Shown one piece after another: positions 1 to 8,900 of a stretch of 64,000 nt of DNA. Every line of letters starts with the position of its first letter. The first letter of the stretch is position 1. The DNA comes from Clostridiales bacterium (GTDB taxonomy: Bacteria > Bacillota > Clostridia > Oscillospirales > CAG-272). The DNA is taken from contig QALR01000001.1 of NCBI GenBank assembly GCA_003150035.1, forward strand, positions 1-64,000, in the 5' to 3' direction. Made by a program: the position numbers and the translations under genes. The notes below the pieces were generated by a model. The model saw only the letters and a program-made list of their open reading frames with translations, was not told where the DNA came from and did no database searches.

Positions 1-306
1 CGGGGTATTGGATATCTGTTCCGGCGACCATGTTTGAGATAACTTCTCGTCTATGTAATCCAACACCTCTTGTTTCCAGAACATTCCGCGGTGGCGGTAA
101 CTGTTGCGCAAGTCGCTTTTCTTTTGTGCCGTATGCGGATAGTATCTGGGGATATCCCTGAAAAAGGTACAGTTCCGTCTCAATTCCCGAGATACAGAAC
201 TGACGTTCCTGCCCAAAAGCCTTGCTATTTCCCGATAACTTTTCCCTTTGACATAATATTCTCGTAGACAACAGCGCTCTTCTATGGTAAAATGGTGATA
301 GTTCAT
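1..306 (-). CDS. IS30-family transposase, N-terminal part (cut by window edge)
   Basis: The 102 visible codons are the N-terminal end of an IS30-type transposase, which cuts and joins insertion sequence ends. The opening residues (MNYHHFTIEER, then KSYREIARLLGR and SVSRELRRN) form the helix-turn-helix found at the start of this family, and the last residues (SQTWSPEQIS) match the conserved start of the next region. The DDE catalytic core lies outside the window. The start is ATG at 306 with an AAGGAG site just upstream. The gene points the same way as the icd operon that ends at 473, so read-through from that operon would enter it; a hairpin covering the start codon (301-368) may counter this. 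Whether the element is intact cannot be judged here. Confidence 0.85.
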   Translation of the reverse strand, partial: MNYHHFTIEERCCLREYYVKGKSYREIARLLGRNVSSVSRELRRNCTFFRDIPRYYPHTAQKKSDLRNSYRHRGMFWKQEVLDYIDEKLSQTWSPEQISNTP

Positions 307-368
307 ACAGATCTCCTTTGTAGTAAATTTTGTTTCGCAACTCTATTTTACCACAGATTTGTATGAAC
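301..368 (-). repeat. Inverted repeat covering the transposase start codon
   Basis: Positions 301-314 and 355-368 are inverted copies of each other, matching at 13 of 14 positions. In RNA read from outside the element the two arms would pair, with one A-C mismatch, and bury the ATG at 304-306 and part of the ribosome binding site. A transcript that starts inside the loop (there is a TAAAAT at 345-350 on the minus strand) would lack the first arm and leave the start codon free. Such protection against read-through transcription is established for IS10 and IS50; applying it here is inference. Confidence 0.6.
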
Positions 369-400
369 TCCTTTTTTATCTTCTTCTGTTGCACTTAATA
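369..400. mobile_element. Probable right terminal region of the IS30-like element
   Basis: Between the transposase leader and the host terminator is a short stretch reading, from the outside in on the minus strand, ATTAAGTGCAACAGAAGAAG. IS30-family ends often contain a GTGCAACA-like core, so the element probably ends close to 400. The partner end and the target duplication lie outside the window, so the boundary is approximate. Confidence 0.4.
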
Positions 401-419
401 GTATAATTCACCAGAAAAA

Positions 420-459
420 ATAAGGGAAAAGTCATCCTTCTGGATGGCTTTTCCCTATT
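420..459 (-). terminator. Terminator of the citrate synthase-aconitase-IDH operon
   Basis: A stem of 15 pairs (423-437 with 442-456, loop TTCT) is followed on the minus strand by TTATTTTTT. It lies 15 bases past the icd stop codon and directly beside the IS30 end. Confidence 0.85.
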
Positions 460-472
460 AAAATATATGAAT

Positions 473-1648
473 TTATAGTCCCTTTAGCGTCTTCATCACA
501 TAATCTCCGAACGCTTCGCAGGTCGCACCCGTATCGCGTCCCGTGATGACGAGCTTTTTCTCTTCAAACGTGCAGATGTCGAGCGCGCGCTCAAGTCTAT
601 CCGCGCGGTCCTGCAAGCCGATATGGGAGAGCAGCATGACACAGGCGCGCAGCATGGAGCTGGGATCGGCATATTTGCCGCGGCCTTCCGTTATCATACG
701 GGGCGCGGAGCCGTGAATCGCCTCGAACATTGCGTATTTTTTTCCGACGTTGGCGCATCCCGCAGTGCCTACACCGCCCTGGAACTCCGCCGCCTCGTCG
801 GAGATGATGTCGCCGTAAAGGTTCGGCAGGAGCAGCACCTGAAAATCACGGCGTCGTTTTTGATCCACAAGCTTTGCCGTCATGATGTCGGCGTACCATT
901 CGTCCGTTGTGATCTCGGGATAGAGGGCCGCTACCTTGTGGCAGTCTTCGAGAAAATTGCCGTCAGTTGTTTTGATGACGTTTGCTTTGGTGACAAGCGA
1001 CACGCGGGTAAAGCCGTTCTTGCGCGCGTAATCGTAGGCAAGCCTTGCGATCCGGTCGGAGCCTTGCTTGGTGGTGACGGTAAAATCAACGGCAAGATCG
1101 TCCGTCACATTGAAGCCGGAGGAGCCGACCGCGTAGCTGCCCTCTGTATTTTCACGGAAAATTGTCCAGTTGATGCCCTCTTCCGGCACCTTGACCGGGC
1201 GGATGTTGGCAAACAGGTCGAGCGCCTTGCGCATAGCGACGTTGGCGGACTCGATGTTCGGCATGCCGCTGCCTTTCTGCGGCGTGGTCGTCGGACCTTT
1301 CAGGATGATATGGCATGCCTTTAACTGCTCCATCACGTCGTCGGGGATGCCTTTGCCCGCCGCAATGCGGTTTTCAAGGGTCAGCCCATCAATGTCGATA
1401 AACCGGATTTTTCCTGACGCTACAAGATCGGAGAGTATGTATTCGAGCACGCGGCGCGCTTCCGCAGAGATGATGGGGCCGATGCCGTCGCCGCCGCATA
1501 CGCCGATTTTGATGGTATCCAGCGTACTGTAATCAATGAAATCACCCTGCGCCTTCATATCTTCCACGCGGCGGAGCTGTCCCTCCAGAATCTTTTTGAA
1601 TTTTTCGGCTGCGGCATCCAGCGCCGCAGCATAAGCGGTATTTTCCAT
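473..1648 (-). CDS. icd: NAD-type isocitrate dehydrogenase (isocitrate/isopropylmalate dehydrogenase family)
   Basis: Oxidative decarboxylation of isocitrate to 2-oxoglutarate in the cytoplasm. The 391-residue protein has the family fold from about residue 46 (IGVCGGDGIGP, nucleotide side of the active site), the substrate-binding motif ESANVAMRK near 133-141 followed by NIRPVK, and the metal/NAD region NLYGDIISDEAAEF near 277. The first 45 residues are a helical extension not present in short isopropylmalate dehydrogenases. It is the last gene of an operon with aconitase (19-base gap) and Re-citrate synthase, which makes isocitrate far more likely as substrate than isopropylmalate. Start: ATG at 1648 with AAGGA 8 bases upstream. 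Cofactor preference (NAD rather than NADP) is inferred from the subfamily and was not tested residue by residue. Confidence 0.9.
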   Translation of the reverse strand: MENTAYAAALDAAAEKFKKILEGQLRRVEDMKAQGDFIDYSTLDTIKIGVCGGDGIGPIISAEARRVLEYILSDLVASGKIRFIDIDGLTLENRIAAGKGIPDDVMEQLKACHIILKGPTTTPQKGSGMPNIESANVAMRKALDLFANIRPVKVPEEGINWTIFRENTEGSYAVGSSGFNVTDDLAVDFTVTTKQGSDRIARLAYDYARKNGFTRVSLVTKANVIKTTDGNFLEDCHKVAALYPEITTDEWYADIMTAKLVDQKRRRDFQVLLLPNLYGDIISDEAAEFQGGVGTAGCANVGKKYAMFEAIHGSAPRMITEGRGKYADPSSMLRACVMLLSHIGLQDRADRLERALDICTFEEKKLVITGRDTGATCEAFGDYVMKTLKGL

Positions 1649-1667
1649 GATTTCTGTCCTTTCATAC

Positions 1668-3602
1668 TTATTTTCCGTTCGTTTTGGTGTAATTTAACAG
1701 TCCGCCGGCAGAGAGAATCTCGCGCTGACGCGGGGTGAAGGCGAGGCGCAGCGAAATTTTCGCACCGTTTGTCCGGTCCTCAAGGACTACGGTATCCGCG
1801 CCCGCCACGGCTTCGGCAAAACCGGGGATGACAAGCTCGTCTCCCTCGGAGATTTTGTCATAATCGTCGGGATTTTCAAAGGTCATCGGTACGATGCCGA
1901 AATTGATGAGGTTCGCCACGTGAATCCGTGCGAAGCTCTTGGCAATGACCGCCTTGACGCCGAGATACAGCGGTACGAGTGCCGCGTGCTCACGGGAGGA
2001 ACCCTGCCCGTAATTTGTGCCGCCGACGACGATACCGCCGCCCTCTTTTTTCGCGCGCGCGGGGAAGTCTTTGTCACACACCGTGAAGCAGAACTCGGAG
2101 AGCTTCGGCACATTGGAACGGTAGGGGAGGATTTTGGTCCCGGCCGGCATGATATGGTCGGTTGTGATGTTGTCTCCCACCTTGAGGATGAGCTTGCAGG
2201 AAAGATCCTTTTCCGGCGCTTTGCCAACGGGAATCGGCTGGATGTTCGGTCCGCGCTCGACGACGATATCCGCCGCTTCCGCGGGGGATGCCGGCCTTTC
2301 GATGAGATTGTCGTTTATGAGAAAATGCGTGGGGATATGGATTTCCGGCGCTTTCCCGAGCGTGCGCGGGTCCGTCATCGCGCCGGCAAGCGCGGATGCG
2401 GCAGCGGTTTCGGGCGAGACGAGATAGACCCCCGCGTCCGCTGTCCCACTGCGCGCCTCGAAGTTGCGGTTGAAGGTGCGCAGGGAAACGCCGCCGGACT
2501 TCGGGGAGAAGCCCATTCCGATGCAGGGGCCGCAGGCGCATTCAAGGATGCGCGCGCCGGCGTCGATGAGATCGGCGAGTGCGCCGCATTCCGCGAGCAT
2601 CGTATACACCTGTTTCGAGCCGGGCGAGATGGAAAGGCTTACGTCCGGATGGATGGTTTTTCCCTTGAGAATTGCCGCGACGGTGAGCAGATCGAGCATG
2701 GAGGAATTCGTGCAGGAGCCGATGCAGACCTGATCGATTTTCATGCCGGCAAGCTCTGCGACCGGGCGAACGTTGCCCGGGCTGTGCGGACATGCGGCAA
2801 GCGGGACAAGCGTGGAAAGATCGATGGTATATGTCTCGTCATAAACGGCGTCCGCGTCCGGCGCGAGCGGAACGAAATCTGCTTCTCTGTCCTGCGCCGC
2901 GAGAAAGGCGCGCGTCACTTCATCCGAAGGGAAAAGCGAGCTTGTCGCGCCGAGCTCCGCACCCATGTTGGTGATGGTCGCGCGCTGGGGGACGGACAGC
3001 GTTGAAGCTCCCTCTCCTCCATATTCGAGAATGGCGCCGACGCCTCCCTTGACGTCCAAGCGTCGCAGGACCTCGAGGATGACGTCCTTGGCGCCGACAT
3101 AGTCGGGAAGCTTTCCGGTAAGCTCAATGCGGATGCTTTTCGGCATCGTGATGTAATAGGTGCCGCCGCCCATGGCAACAGCAACGTCAAGTCCGCCGGC
3201 GCCCATGCCGAGCATGCCGATGCCGCCCGCTGTCGGCGTATGGCTGTCAGAGCCGATGAGCGTTTTTCCGGGGACGGCAAAGCGCTCGAGATGGACCTGA
3301 TGGCAAATCCCATTGCCGGGACGCGAGAAGCGAATGCCGTGTTTTTTCGCTACCGTTTGGATATAACGGTGATCGTCGGCGTTTTCAAAGCCCGCCTGCA
3401 GGGTGTTGTGGTCGATGTAGGCGACGGAAAGCTCTGTTTTGACGCGCTCTGTGCCCATCGCCTCAAACTGCAGATACGCCATCGTGCCGGTGGCGTCCTG
3501 TGTCAGTGTCTGATCGATGCGAAGCCCGATTTCCGTGCCGGGCTTCATCTCCCCCGAGACAAGGTGGGCTCGGATGATTTTTTGTGCGAGTGTGTATCCC
3601 AT
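1668..3602 (-). CDS. acn: Aconitate hydratase (short, about 645-residue type)
   Basis: Isomerises citrate to isocitrate through a 4Fe-4S cluster. The cluster cysteines are visible in CIGSCTNSS (near residue 300) and CACGPCIGMG (near 352); the swivel domain carries GGTNYGQGSSREHAAL. At about 644 residues it belongs to the short aconitase group (the type first described from Aquifex and common in anaerobes), not the 890-residue AcnA form. Two in-frame ATGs compete: 3608 lies only one base from AAGGA, while 3602 has AAGGA at 6 bases and gives the usual MGYTLAQKII start, so 3602 is preferred. It lies between the GntR gene (25 bases) and icd (19 bases) in one operon. Confidence 0.93.
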   Translation of the reverse strand: MGYTLAQKIIRAHLVSGEMKPGTEIGLRIDQTLTQDATGTMAYLQFEAMGTERVKTELSVAYIDHNTLQAGFENADDHRYIQTVAKKHGIRFSRPGNGICHQVHLERFAVPGKTLIGSDSHTPTAGGIGMLGMGAGGLDVAVAMGGGTYYITMPKSIRIELTGKLPDYVGAKDVILEVLRRLDVKGGVGAILEYGGEGASTLSVPQRATITNMGAELGATSSLFPSDEVTRAFLAAQDREADFVPLAPDADAVYDETYTIDLSTLVPLAACPHSPGNVRPVAELAGMKIDQVCIGSCTNSSMLDLLTVAAILKGKTIHPDVSLSISPGSKQVYTMLAECGALADLIDAGARILECACGPCIGMGFSPKSGGVSLRTFNRNFEARSGTADAGVYLVSPETAAASALAGAMTDPRTLGKAPEIHIPTHFLINDNLIERPASPAEAADIVVERGPNIQPIPVGKAPEKDLSCKLILKVGDNITTDHIMPAGTKILPYRSNVPKLSEFCFTVCDKDFPARAKKEGGGIVVGGTNYGQGSSREHAALVPLYLGVKAVIAKSFARIHVANLINFGIVPMTFENPDDYDKISEGDELVIPGFAEAVAGADTVVLEDRTNGAKISLRLAFTPRQREILSAGGLLNYTKTNGK

Positions 3603-3627
3603 GTTCATTCCTTCCTAAAATATGAAT

Positions 3628-4287
3628 TTATGGATTGTTTTTCAGCGCCAGAAGCATATTGGAGAGCGCATGCTCCACATGCGCTGAGGTCAGCTGCTCG
3701 GCAGCGTCCGCGTCATGACGGAGAATGGCGTCCAGGATTTCCCTGTGCTCCTCCACGGATTTTTCAAGCCGTCCGGGAACGGTAAGGGAAAGCTTTCTGT
3801 ATGCTTTGATGTTCCGGTGCAGCTCCGACAGAATTTTGCAGAGTATCCGGCTTCCGCATGCCCGGTATATCTCCCCGTGAAAGGTCGTGTCCAGTTCCTT
3901 GAGATGCTCCGGATCCTGCTTTTGCAGATAAAATTCCGAAAGCTCAACCGATTCCGAAAGTGCCTTTTTCCCCTCCGGTGACATTTTCACTGCCGCCATT
4001 GCCGCGGCAAGTCCCTCGAGCCGCATCCGGATGCGGTAGATATCGATAAGGTCGTCTGTTGTGACGCCGACCACGACAGCTACACGGTTCGGCGAAACCT
4101 CAATGAGTCCTTCCTCCGCGAGGCGATGGAGCGCACCGCGTACCGGCGTGCGGCTGACACCGAGCTTTTCCGATACGCCAAGCTCCGTTAGCGCCTCCCC
4201 TTTTTTCAGCTCTCCCGAAAGGATCGCCTCTTCTAGCGCCGTGTATACTCTCTCTTCCAGAGAGGCAATGTCTTTGTTGATAATCAT
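3628..4287 (-). CDS. GntR-family regulator (FCD-type ligand domain)
   Basis: DNA-binding regulator of 219 residues. Residues 5-70 form the winged helix-turn-helix (ERVYTALEEAILSGELKKG, then VSEKLGVSRTPVRGALHRL); residues 80-215 match the helical FCD ligand domain, with metal-binding-type residues in LDTTFHGEIYRACG and SVEEHREILDAI. The upstream TTG at 4293 is only one base from GGGAG, while the ATG at 4287 is 7 bases from it, so 4287 is the start. It lies inside the operon, between citrate synthase (24 bases) and aconitase, and is the obvious candidate to bind the TTGTATACAA palindrome at the promoter. Ligand unknown; citrate or a related acid is a guess. Confidence 0.88.
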   Translation of the reverse strand: MIINKDIASLEERVYTALEEAILSGELKKGEALTELGVSEKLGVSRTPVRGALHRLAEEGLIEVSPNRVAVVVGVTTDDLIDIYRIRMRLEGLAAAMAAVKMSPEGKKALSESVELSEFYLQKQDPEHLKELDTTFHGEIYRACGSRILCKILSELHRNIKAYRKLSLTVPGRLEKSVEEHREILDAILRHDADAAEQLTSAHVEHALSNMLLALKNNP

Positions 4288-4311
4288 AATCAATCTCCCA
4301 GAGGCTCCCCT

Positions 4312-5688
4312 TTACGGCTCCTGAAAGCGCCCGGGCGCGAGCGTGTCAATGATTTCGAGCAGCTCTTCCTCGCTCATGACCGTTGTGCGGCCGTCTGTGT
4401 ACTGACCGTCGATTTTTTCTTTCATGGAAAGGATAAGAGGGTCCTGCTTTGTCAGCATTTCCTCCGGGGTGAGCCTAAAATGCGTGTTGATCCAATAGGC
4501 GATGCCGGCAAGCCCGGAGGTATTGGATATGGCGACCTCGGCAGGACGGTTCAAAATTTTTTCCGTGTTGAAGATGTTGTAGATTTCGGCGTCCTTCATC
4601 AGCCCGTCGGCATGGATGCCTGCTTTTGTTACATTGAAGCTTTCCCCGACGAACGGCGTCATGGGCGGAATGTTGTAGCCAAGCTCATGGCGGTAGTATT
4701 CCGCGATTTCGGTGATGACCGTCGGATCCATTCCGTCAAAGGTACCGCGCAGGGAAGCGTATTCGATGACCATCGCCTCTAGCGGAATATTGCCGGTCCG
4801 CTCGCCGATGCCGAGCAGAGAGCAGTTGACGGCGGAGGCGCCGTAGAGCCATGCGGCGGCGGCGTTGACGACCGCCTTGTAAAAGTCGTTGTGTCCGTGC
4901 CATTCAAGCATTTCCGAGGTGACGTCAGAGTAGTGATGCAGTCCGTATACGATGCCGGGAACGCTGCGCGGAAGCGCTACGCCGGGATACGGCACGCCAT
5001 AGCCCATGGTGTCGCACATACGGATCTTGACGGGGATGCCCGATTGCGCCGAAAGCTCTGTCAGCTCATTGACGAAGGGAACAACGAAGCCGTAGAAGTC
5101 CGCTCGTGTGATATCCTCCAGATGGCAGCGGGGACGGATGCCGGCGTCGAACGCCTGCTTCACAACGGAAAGATAGTGATCGAGCGCCTGCGAGCGCGTC
5201 ATGCCGAGCTTCTTGAAAATGTGATAGTCTGAGCAGCTGACAAGAATGCCGGTTTCCTTGATGCCGATATCGTGAACAAGAGTAAAATCTTCTTTTCTCG
5301 CGCGGATCCAAGTGGTGATTTCCGGAAAGCGAAGTCCGAGTGCCATGCATTTTTCGACGGCCTCCCGGTCCTTTTTGGTATAGACGAAAAACTCGCTCTG
5401 CCGGATAATGCCGTTTTCCCCGCCGAGCCTGGAAAGCATTTTGTAAAGCGTTACAATCTGCTCGGGCGTATACGGCGCGCGGGACTGCTGTCCATCGCGA
5501 AAGGTTGTGTCCGTGATCCAGATATGCTCCGGTGTGTTGAGCGGAACCCGGCGGTGATTGAAGGCGATTTTTGGAATTTCGTCGTATGGATAGATATCCC
5601 GATAGAGATTCGGCTCCGATACGTCCTGAAGCGAATATTTATACTGCGATTGCTCTAGCAGATGGCTAGACGGATTCTTGATAATCAA
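4312..5688 (-). CDS. Re-type citrate synthase (homocitrate/isopropylmalate synthase family)
   Basis: Condenses oxaloacetate and acetyl-CoA to citrate with Re stereospecificity. The 458-residue protein is not related to ordinary citrate synthase; it belongs to the DRE-TIM metallolyase family. Visible signatures are TDTTFRDGQQSRAPYT (near 58), the metal-binding HGHNDFYKAV (near 264) and GIHADG (near 355). The N-terminal region (residues 1-55) and the downstream aconitase and isocitrate dehydrogenase fit the Re-citrate synthase of Clostridium kluyveri rather than leucine or lysine synthesis; no leucine or lysine genes are nearby. The start is TTG at 5688 with AGGAGAGG upstream. First gene of the operon, behind a consensus promoter. 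Confidence 0.85.
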   Translation of the reverse strand: MIIKNPSSHLLEQSQYKYSLQDVSEPNLYRDIYPYDEIPKIAFNHRRVPLNTPEHIWITDTTFRDGQQSRAPYTPEQIVTLYKMLSRLGGENGIIRQSEFFVYTKKDREAVEKCMALGLRFPEITTWIRARKEDFTLVHDIGIKETGILVSCSDYHIFKKLGMTRSQALDHYLSVVKQAFDAGIRPRCHLEDITRADFYGFVVPFVNELTELSAQSGIPVKIRMCDTMGYGVPYPGVALPRSVPGIVYGLHHYSDVTSEMLEWHGHNDFYKAVVNAAAAWLYGASAVNCSLLGIGERTGNIPLEAMVIEYASLRGTFDGMDPTVITEIAEYYRHELGYNIPPMTPFVGESFNVTKAGIHADGLMKDAEIYNIFNTEKILNRPAEVAISNTSGLAGIAYWINTHFRLTPEEMLTKQDPLILSMKEKIDGQYTDGRTTVMSEEELLEIIDTLAPGRFQEP

Positions 5689-5715
5689 TACGGTCCTCTC
5701 CTTTTTGCTGTATTC

Positions 5716-5725
5716 TTGTATACAA
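5716..5725. promoter_or_regulatory. Palindromic GntR-type operator
   Basis: TTGTATACAA is a perfect 10-base palindrome about 10 bases downstream of the -10 box of the citrate synthase promoter, so it overlaps or closely follows the transcription start. It fits the TNGTNNNACNA pattern known for FadR/FCD-type GntR proteins, and a GntR gene is second in the operon. Autorepression is inferred. Confidence 0.7.
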
Positions 5726-5735
5726 TTATAAAAAC

Positions 5736-5764
5736 ATTATAGCGGAAGAGGCGCGATTTGTCAA
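5736..5764 (-). promoter_or_regulatory. Consensus promoter of the Re-citrate synthase operon
   Basis: On the minus strand TTGACA (5759-5764) and TATAAT (5736-5741) are separated by exactly 17 bases. Both hexamers match the primary sigma consensus fully. Confidence 0.9.
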
Positions 5765-5870
5765 TCGGTTTGTCAAAATTTTTTCGTGTGAAGAAAAAAT
5801 GGGATTTCCTCTATGGAAAGCAAAAGAATTGACTCTGCCGCTTTTTATCGGGAAGGGTACTCTTGTGCGG

Positions 5871-5899
5871 TTGACAAATTCTGCCTTTTATGATACGAT
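5871..5899 (+). promoter_or_regulatory. Promoter of the GH106-like gene
   Basis: TTGACA (5871-5876), a 17-base spacer, then TACGAT (5894-5899). Transcription would begin near 5906, which argues against the GTG at 5906 as a start codon and for the ATG at 5948. Confidence 0.8.
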
Positions 5900-5947
5900 A
5901 CCCCCGTGCAACGGACAATTTCCGCCTGGAATTGGGGGTTAAGGTTT

Positions 5948-8900
5948 ATGAAATTTATCAAACCGGACAGAGAGGGAACAAGCGATATCGAGATGGCGTT
6001 TCAGAATCCTCCCGCTTGCTACGGCATGGTGCCGTTTTTCTGGTGGGTTGGTGACGAGCTGACGAAGGAGAGGCTGTCCTTTGAATTTGAGAAGTTATCA
6101 GGACATGATATCTGCGGGCTGCAAATCAACTACGCGCACAGCGCGAAAGGCGGCCGCGCCTACGGACTCACGTATCCAAGCACGCCGCCCCTTTACAGTG
6201 AGGCATGGTGGGAGCTTGTCGGATGGATGATAGAGGAGGGCAAAAAATACGGATTTTCCGTGAGCCTTTCCGATTATACGCTCGGTATCCCCGGACAGGG
6301 TAATTTTGCCGACGATATGATTGCGGAAAATCCGGATATCCACGGTGGATGGCTGCGGGCCAAGTCCTATCCCATAACCGCCGGAGAAACGATAGGTATA
6401 CCGGTTCCTGCAGGTATTCTCAGCGCGGGTATTGTATCGTCGTCGGAATTTTCCGACGTGACCGGCGCCATTTCGGACGGTGTCGTTTCCTTTGCGCCGG
6501 AGGGAGACGGTATACTGGTCTTGATTTATTATGAAGAAGAGCCGCTTTCCGTTGATCCGATGCACCCTGACGCGGGAGATTCGGCAATCCGCCATTTTTT
6601 CGGGCGTTTTGAGGAGTGTTTTCCGGGCGAGTGCGGAGACGGGCTGAATTTCTTCTTTTCCGACGAGCTGAACTTCGGCCTTGCCGACCGCTCCTTTCGC
6701 AATACGCTCCCCAAGCTCTGGGACGGAAGGCTTGCCGAGGAGTTCCGGAAGAGAAAGGGCTATGATCTGATTCCCTTGCTGACAGGACTTTTTTACGACA
6801 TCGGCGACATAACCCCGAAGGTCCGCCTTGACTACAACGACGTTGTGGTATCGTTAGAGAACGAAAATTACTTTTCTAAGGTGTTTGAATGGCATGAAAA
6901 ACGGGGAATGGTTTACGGCTGTGACCATGGCGGCAGGGGAACCGACCTTACGGAATTCGGAGATTATTTCCGCACGCAGAAATACAATCAGGGGCCCGGC
7001 TGCGATCAGCCGATGATGGGTTCTCATATCGTCAAAAACAAGGTCGCGTCGTCTATTGCGCACCTTTATGAGCGTCCGCGCGTATGGCTTGAGGGCTATC
7101 ACAGCAGCGGTTGGGGCGTTTCGAGCGCCGATATGGCGGATGTAACGGCGCGCAATTTCGTGATGGGACAAAATCTTCTCTCCCTTCACGGCTGCTACTA
7201 TACGACGCACGGCGGCTGGTGGGAGTGGGCGCCGCCCTGCAACTGCTTTCGCATGCCGTACTGGAAGCATTTTTCGGAATTCACGCACGCGACGCTGCGG
7301 CTTAGCTATCTTTTGTCGCAGGGCGTGCACGTCTGTGATATTGCTGTCGTGTATCCCGTTGCGACAGCGGAGGGCGACCTTGCGGAGAAAGGACAGCTTG
7401 CTGCCGATACGGCATTTGGCATTATGAATCGCCTCTATCAAAACGGGATAGATGCGGATTTTATCGATTTCGAGTCGATCGTGCGCTCAAAAATCGAAGG
7501 AGCGGCGCTTTGTGTCGCGGGGGAACGCTATCGGGTTCTGGTTTTGCCGGCGATGTCGGTCGTGCGTTTTTCCATGATGGAAAAGCTGTATGCATTTTCA
7601 CGTGCGGGCGGTATCGTTCTTGCAGTCGGCGAGGTGCCGTGCGCGTCGGACCGTGTGGGCCGCCATGATCCTGTGCTGGGTGAAATGGTGCAGGATATGT
7701 TCGCGCACGGAAAGAACACAGCGCCGTCGGCGGAGGAGCTGCTGCCGATGCTCATGGCGCGGATTAAGATTCCTGATTTTTCGACAGCTTATGACGGAAC
7801 CCGTTTTCTTCACCACAGACGAATCGGAGAAAGAGATGTTTATATGGTGTACGGCGTGCCAAGGGGAACGGTTTGCCGATTCCGGGCGCTAGGGACGGCT
7901 TCGCTTTGGAATCCGTATGACGGGAAACGGTATTCCCTTGCGTCGGTTTCTCACGGGAATGGAACAACCTCTCTTGCTCTGCCGCTTGAGGCGACGGAAT
8001 ATGAACTGATTGTGTTCGACCGCACAGGCAGGGAGCCCGACGCAGCGTTCCGCTATTATGGAGAACCGGTGCGAAGCCTTCCTCTTTCCGGCGATTACCG
8101 CTTCACATTGCTTCCGACGCTTGACAATCGTATGGGAGATTTTCAGCTTCCCGTGTCGGATGCGTTTATCGGTGCGAGACTCTGCACCGCCGCTTATGCG
8201 CAAAGCGATTCCGATGCTCCGCCGGAGGCTTCTGCGTTTGGTGAAAAGGTTCGTTTTTCGTTCGGTAAAATCATGAAATGCCAAGGGCCGTTTGAAACAG
8301 AAGAGGCACTCATCCGGTCGTTTGAACGGGCGAAAAGCGGAGATACCGCAGGCTTTTCCGACTATGAGATTTCATGGCGGTACGGCAAATGGGGGCAGCC
8401 GGGCGCTCAGGGCTATCATGGGCTAAAGGAGCTTGTCACGGATGAATTTTTGTTTTTCTATGAGCCAAAGGGGACGTCTCCGCAGACGCAGGGCCGCGTG
8501 TTTGCCGGAGCGGTGAACGTTCCGGTCTCGGGAGAATATTTTATTCTTGCCGGCGGGACCTCCCCGCGCTTTGCAGCACTTGACGGAAACACACTCTCTG
8601 GGGATACACACAGCGTTCTGCTAAGGCGGGGCATCCATCGGATAACGCTTGCCTATGGCGAGGAGGGCACGGCGTATTTCATGCTCAGCAAACGGGAAGC
8701 GCGCAGCGGCGCGGAAGAGCTTTCTATGAGTTGGACGCACGATGAGGCCGTGCTGCGATATGATTATTATGGAGGCGAGTCCGTGCCGAAATACGGCTTT
8801 TTCCGCTTCCAGTCGCCGCCGGGAATGCGCCGGATGAAAGTTCCTGCGTTTGCCGATTCTCTTGCCGCTTTTGCGGAGGGAAAACCGCTGAAAGCGAAAA

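Noticed and set aside
70..267. Short plus-strand frame at the left edge
   Set aside because: It lies opposite the IS30 transposase and has no recognisable motif.
1920..3005. 361-codon plus-strand frame inside acn
   Set aside because: Antisense shadow of the aconitase gene; arginine-rich, no motif.
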